Positions 32,874 through 35,865 of a stretch of DNA of 35,865 nt are shown here, piece after piece (position 1 is the first letter of the stretch; every line of letters starts with the position of its first letter). The notes beneath the pieces are model-generated. The model was not told where the DNA came from. It ran no database searches and saw nothing but the letters and a program-made list of their open reading frames with translations. The position numbers were made by a program, and so were the translations under genes. The stretch spans positions 1 to 35,865 of the forward strand of contig NZ_LJGW01000348.1 of NCBI RefSeq assembly GCF_001751255.1, in the 5' to 3' direction. This DNA comes from Streptomyces nanshensis. Lineage in GTDB: Bacteria; Actinomycetota; Actinomycetes; Streptomycetales; Streptomycetaceae.

Positions 32874-32903
32874 TTGACTGGTGCGGATCGGCACACTTGT
32901 AAT
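32874..32903 (+). promoter_or_regulatory. Probable whiB promoter
   Basis: TTGACT (32874-32879), 18-bp spacer, TGTAAT (32898-32903): a near-consensus vegetative-type promoter, about 70 nt ahead of the whiB ATG. In S. coelicolor whiB is known to have two promoters; only this one is clear here. Confidence 0.6.
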
Positions 32904-32976
32904 TTCACACGTGTCGTTCAGTCACGATCGATAACGACAGCATCACGGGGAAGCAAAGTACGGACGAGGGGCGCAC

Positions 32977-33240
32977 ATGACCGAGCTGTTCCAGGAAGTG
33001 CTGGTCGAAGAAGGAGAAGAGGAGCTCGGCTGGCAGGAACGCGCGTTGTGCGCCCAGACCGACCCCGAGTCCTTCTTCCCTGAGAAGGGCGGCTCCACCA
33101 GGGAGGCCAAGAAGGTCTGCCTCGCCTGCGAGGTCCGCTCCGAATGCCTGGAGTACGCGCTCGCGAACGACGAACGCTTCGGTATCTGGGGCGGATTGTC
33201 CGAGCGTGAACGGCGGCGCCTGAAGAAGGCCGCTGTCTGA
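32977..33240 (+). CDS. whiB: Sporulation regulator WhiB
   Basis: An 87-residue Wbl protein, the size of classical WhiB. Four cysteines for a [4Fe-4S] cluster are at 25, 48, 51 and 57, followed by the glycine/tryptophan turn GIWGG (69-73) and a basic C-terminus RERRRLKKAAV. WhiB works with WhiA to start sporulation septation and stop aerial growth in Streptomyces; the mycobacterial counterpart is WhiB2/WhmD. The identity to WhiB and not another Wbl is supported by the ELGWQERALCAQTDPESFFPE stretch (about 16-36) and by the neighbours. The ATG has GAGGGG upstream. Expression is probably controlled by the long upstream region with a BldD-like site. Confidence 0.97.
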   Translation: MTELFQEVLVEEGEEELGWQERALCAQTDPESFFPEKGGSTREAKKVCLACEVRSECLEYALANDERFGIWGGLSERERRRLKKAAV

Positions 33241-33248
33241 GCAACTCC

Positions 33249-33265
33249 CGGACGCCCGGCGTCCG
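33249..33265 (+). terminator. Hairpin after whiB
   Basis: CGGACGC (33249-33255), loop CCG, GCGTCCG (33259-33265), 8 bp past the whiB stop. Confidence 0.5.
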
Positions 33266-33477
33266 TACGTGCACGGCTTCTTTCACGGACGAGAAGTCCC
33301 CTGGGTTGCACGGCTGGTTGTACGACTGCGAGCAGGACCGGATGGGCTCCCGGCACCGAGCCGTTAGTGTGTGGCGCGTCCTTGGCGTACGGCCCCACCG
33401 CGGGGAGTGCGCCTACGAGTCCGACGCAGCGTCTCCGGGGGATCGCCCCCGGTACCCCGGGAGGGGCCCGCACCTCG

Positions 33478-35865
33478 ATGTCCGTGCACAGCCATTCGGC
33501 TGCCCAGTACGAGGCGGCCACACCTGAGTTCCCCCGGCACGTCGTCACCGCCGTGCTGGTCTCCCACGACGGCGCGAGGTGGCTGCCCGAGGCCCTGTCG
33601 GGCCTGCTCTCCCAGGAACGTCCCGTCCAGGACGTCATCGCGGCCGACACCGGCAGCGCGGACGAGTCCGCCCAGATCCTCGCGGAATCGCTCGGCCCCG
33701 ACCGCGTCCTGCACATGGCACGCCGCACCGGGTTCGGCGCCGCCGTCGACGAGGCCGAACGCACCGCGCGCGTACAGACGCCCGACGACCTTCCGTATCT
33801 CAAGCGCCCCAGCGGCTGGGACCCGGTCACCCGTACCTGGCGCGACGACGCCTACGACATGCCGGAGCTGCCGCACGGCGAGCCCGTCCACTGGCTGTGG
33901 CTGCTGCACGACGACTGCGCACCCGAACCGGACGCGCTGGCACGGCTGTTGAGGATCGTCGACGCCGACCCGGACGCCACGATCGTCGGCCCCAAGCTGC
34001 GCAGTTGGTACGACCGCAGACAGCTCCTCGAAGCCGGGGTGTCGATCGCGAACAGCGGACGCCGCTGGAGCGGCATCGAGCGCCGCGAACAGGACCAGGG
34101 CCAGCACGACCAGGTGCGTACGGTCCTGTCGGTCTCCACCGCCGGGATGCTCATCCGCCGGGACGTCTTCGAGCAACTCGGCGGCTTCGACCGGCATTTG
34201 CCGCTGATGCGGGACGACGTCGACCTGTGCTGGCGTGCGCACTCCGCCGGGCACAACGTGCTGATCGTCCCCGAGGCGGTCGTCCGGCACGCCGAGGCCG
34301 CCTCGCGTGAGCGCCGTCCCGTGGACTGCGTGGGCCGCGGAGCGCGCGGCGGCGCCAGCCCGCACCGCGTCGACAAGGCCGGCGCCGTCTACACGCTGCT
34401 CGCCAACGTCCCCTCGTCCAAGCTCTTCTGGGTGATGCTGCGGCTCGTCCTCGGGACGCTGCTGCGCACCCTCGCCTATCTCGTCGGCAAGGCGCCCGGA
34501 CAGGCGCTCGACGAAGTGCGGGGCCTGACCGGGACGCTGCTGCGGCCCGGACGGATCCTGGGCGCGCGGCGCAGACGGGGCAAACCCGCCGTCCCCTACG
34601 GCGAACTGCGGCATCTCTTCCCGCCGCCCGGCGCGACCGTACGGGCCACCGCCGAGCAGGTCGCGAGCAACTTCGGGGGCCGCGCCGAACCGGACATGTC
34701 CTCGGGCGGACGGCACGGCGCCGTCGAGTCCGGGCCGGGCGACGAGGACGCGGACTATCTCCAGGTCGAGCAGTTCGCGCGGCTGAAGCAGATCGCCCGC
34801 AAGCCGGGCCCGGTGCTCTTCGCCGTGCTGCTGCTGGTCTCCCTGATCGCCTGCCGCCAACTGCTGGGCGGGGGCGCGCTCGCCGGGGGCGCGCTGCTGC
34901 CGGCGCCCGCCGACGTCGCGGACCTGTGGGGCCGTTTCGCCGACGGCTGGCACCCCGTGGGCATCGGCGGCACACAGACCGCGCCGCCGTATCTCGCGAT
35001 CGTCGCCGGCGTCGCCACCGTCTTCTTCGGCAGTACGGGCTTCGCGCTCACGCTGCTGCTGGTGTGCTCGGTGCCGCTGGCCGGATTCACCGCGTACTTC
35101 ACCTCGCGCCCGCTGGTGGAGTCCCGGCTGCTGCGGGCCTGGGGCAGCGTCGCGTACGCGTTCCTGCCCGCGGCCACGGGCGCGCTCGCGGGCGGCCGCA
35201 TCGGCACCGCCGTACTGGCGATCACGCTGCCGCTGCTCGCGCGGGCCGCCGTCGCGGTCAGCGGGCTGCGGGGCAGGCCGGGTTGGCGTTCCGTATGGGG
35301 CTATGCGCTGCTGCTGACGCTGGCGACCTCCTTCACACCGCTGGTGTGGCTCATCGCCGTGACGCTGCTCGCGGTGGTGCTCGTACTGCGCAGGCTGGGC
35401 CTCACGGACGGCCTCGGCGAGAGTGAGACGGCCGCGGACGAGGACGGCGGGTCCGACGGACCGCTGCGCGGCGTCCTCGCGCGCAACGCCGCCGCGCTGC
35501 TCACGCCGATCGTGCTGCTCGCCCCCTGGTCGCTCTCGCTCTTCACGGACCCGGCGAACCTCTTCCGCGAGGCCGGGCTGACGTACGGAGCCGGATCAGC
35601 CGACGCCCTCGGCCTGTTGACGCTGACGCCCGGCGGGCCGGGTGCCGTCGGCGGGCTGCTGCTGGTCGGTGTGGTGCTCGCGGCGCTGGCCGCGCTGCTG
35701 CGCGGCGAGCGGCAGGCGGCGATCCGCGCCGCGTGGGCCGTCGCACTGGTCGGACTGCTGTACGCGGGGGTGGCCAACAGCGTCGCGTGGGCCGGTCCGG
35801 CCACGCTCGTGTACGGGATGGCGCTGCTGTGCGCCGCCGTGCTGGGAGCCGAGGGCGCCAAGGAG
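33478..35865 (+). CDS. Large GT2 glycosyltransferase with multi-pass membrane domain (3' end outside window)
   Basis: An open frame of 796 codons from ATG 33478 to the window edge without a stop, so the gene is truncated. Residues about 20-265 are a GT-A glycosyltransferase: VTAVLVSHDGARWLPEAL, ADTGSADES, acidic metal site LHDDCAP (D145, D146), and RDDVDLCWRAHSAGH as the acceptor/base region. After a linker, hydrophobic segments begin near residue 318 and recur from about 445 onward, with at least seven visible. GGAGGGG lies 11 nt before the ATG. Proteins of this layout next to whiB occur in many actinomycetes and are presumed to make wall or capsule glycan. Substrate unknown. Confidence 0.9.
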   Translation, partial: MSVHSHSAAQYEAATPEFPRHVVTAVLVSHDGARWLPEALSGLLSQERPVQDVIAADTGSADESAQILAESLGPDRVLHMARRTGFGAAVDEAERTARVQTPDDLPYLKRPSGWDPVTRTWRDDAYDMPELPHGEPVHWLWLLHDDCAPEPDALARLLRIVDADPDATIVGPKLRSWYDRRQLLEAGVSIANSGRRWSGIERREQDQGQHDQVRTVLSVSTAGMLIRRDVFEQLGGFDRHLPLMRDDVDLCWRAHSAGHNVLIVPEAVVRHAEAASRERRPVDCVGRGARGGASPHRVDKAGAVYTLLANVPSSKLFWVMLRLVLGTLLRTLAYLVGKAPGQALDEVRGLTGTLLRPGRILGARRRRGKPAVPYGELRHLFPPPGATVRATAEQVASNFGGRAEPDMSSGGRHGAVESGPGDEDADYLQVEQFARLKQIARKPGPVLFAVLLLVSLIACRQLLGGGALAGGALLPAPADVADLWGRFADGWHPVGIGGTQTAPPYLAIVAGVATVFFGSTGFALTLLLVCSVPLAGFTAYFTSRPLVESRLLRAWGSVAYAFLPAATGALAGGRIGTAVLAITLPLLARAAVAVSGLRGRPGWRSVWGYALLLTLATSFTPLVWLIAVTLLAVVLVLRRLGLTDGLGESETAADEDGGSDGPLRGVLARNAAALLTPIVLLAPWSLSLFTDPANLFREAGLTYGAGSADALGLLTLTPGGPGAVGGLLLVGVVLAALAALLRGERQAAIRAAWAVALVGLLYAGVANSVAWAGPATLVYGMALLCAAVLGAEGAKE

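Larger units (their letters stand above)
32162..32976. other. 815-bp intergenic region upstream of whiB
   Basis: No convincing gene. It holds the probable start region of the cysteine dioxygenase, a block of 11-bp direct repeats (32675-32724), a BldD-box-like palindrome (32833-32847) and a promoter (32874-32903). The right third is clearly more AT-rich than the surroundings, as usual for regulatory DNA in Streptomyces. Such a long region suits a developmentally controlled gene like whiB. Confidence 0.6.

Noticed and set aside
1..35865. Frequent CGTACG / CCGTACGG words as a possible repeat family
   Set aside because: They are spread in coding and noncoding DNA and reflect codon use (CGTACG, CCGTACGG) common in Streptomyces.
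1..35865. CRISPR, insertion sequence, prophage, tRNA or attachment site
   Set aside because: None seen: no spaced repeats of CRISPR type, no transposase or integrase, no cloverleaf recognised by eye.

Overview
The window reads as chromosomal core DNA of a Streptomyces-type actinomycete. GC content is very high, third codon positions are almost all G or C, GTG and TTG starts are common, and there is a clear WhiB, coenzyme F420 genes (fbiA, fbiB) and a set of LytR-CpsA-Psr (LCP) wall ligases. From memory, the order whiB / fbiA-fbiB / sugar-1-phosphate nucleotidyltransferase / LCP / TIGR03089 / acyl-CoA dehydrogenase / purE-purK / GtrA resembles both the Streptomyces coelicolor whiB neighbourhood and the Mycobacterium tuberculosis whiB2 to purK neighbourhood, so this is an old conserved actinobacterial block and not an acquired island. 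I saw no transposase, integrase, tRNA, rRNA, CRISPR array or phage gene. A scan by eye found no in-frame TTA (bldA-dependent) codon in any called gene.

Left part (1-11 kb): an HATPase-type ATP-binding protein, then a translationally coupled leftward operon purK-purE-M19 dipeptidase. Next come a GtrA-family membrane protein whose 3' end overlaps a sensor kinase in antisense, the matching response regulator, a POT-family peptide transporter behind a long leader, a secreted alpha/beta hydrolase and a FadE25-like acyl-CoA dehydrogenase. Several convergent pairs are separated by strong hairpin terminators.

Middle part (11-25 kb): a UDP-glucose/GDP-mannose dehydrogenase, then a CGNR zinc-finger protein diverging from a small VOC protein across an array of GTTAC half-sites. 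After that comes a wall-polymer region with five LCP proteins, a hot-dog thioesterase, a GT2 glycosyltransferase and the TIGR03089 protein. Four of the five LCPs carry one Cys close to the C-terminus plus three Cys in the catalytic domain; the fifth has no Cys at all.

Right part (25-35.9 kb): a secreted PGRP/amidase-2 protein, an NDP-sugar pyrophosphorylase with a hexapeptide tail, an AlkA-like DNA glycosylase, fbiB-fbiA and a cysteine dioxygenase (all three leftward), an 815-bp intergenic region ahead of whiB, whiB, and a large GT2 membrane protein cut by the window edge.

Together the genes suggest a housekeeping block that couples nucleotide and sugar-nucleotide supply, wall-glycopolymer attachment, wall remodelling and sporulation control. 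I did not find a wholly new system. The least expected signals are the LCP cysteine pattern, the GTTAC operator array, stop-codon repeats behind two LCP genes, helically phased repeats upstream of whiB, and a run of TAnnnT boxes placed 6-7 nt before start codons, as expected for leaderless transcripts.
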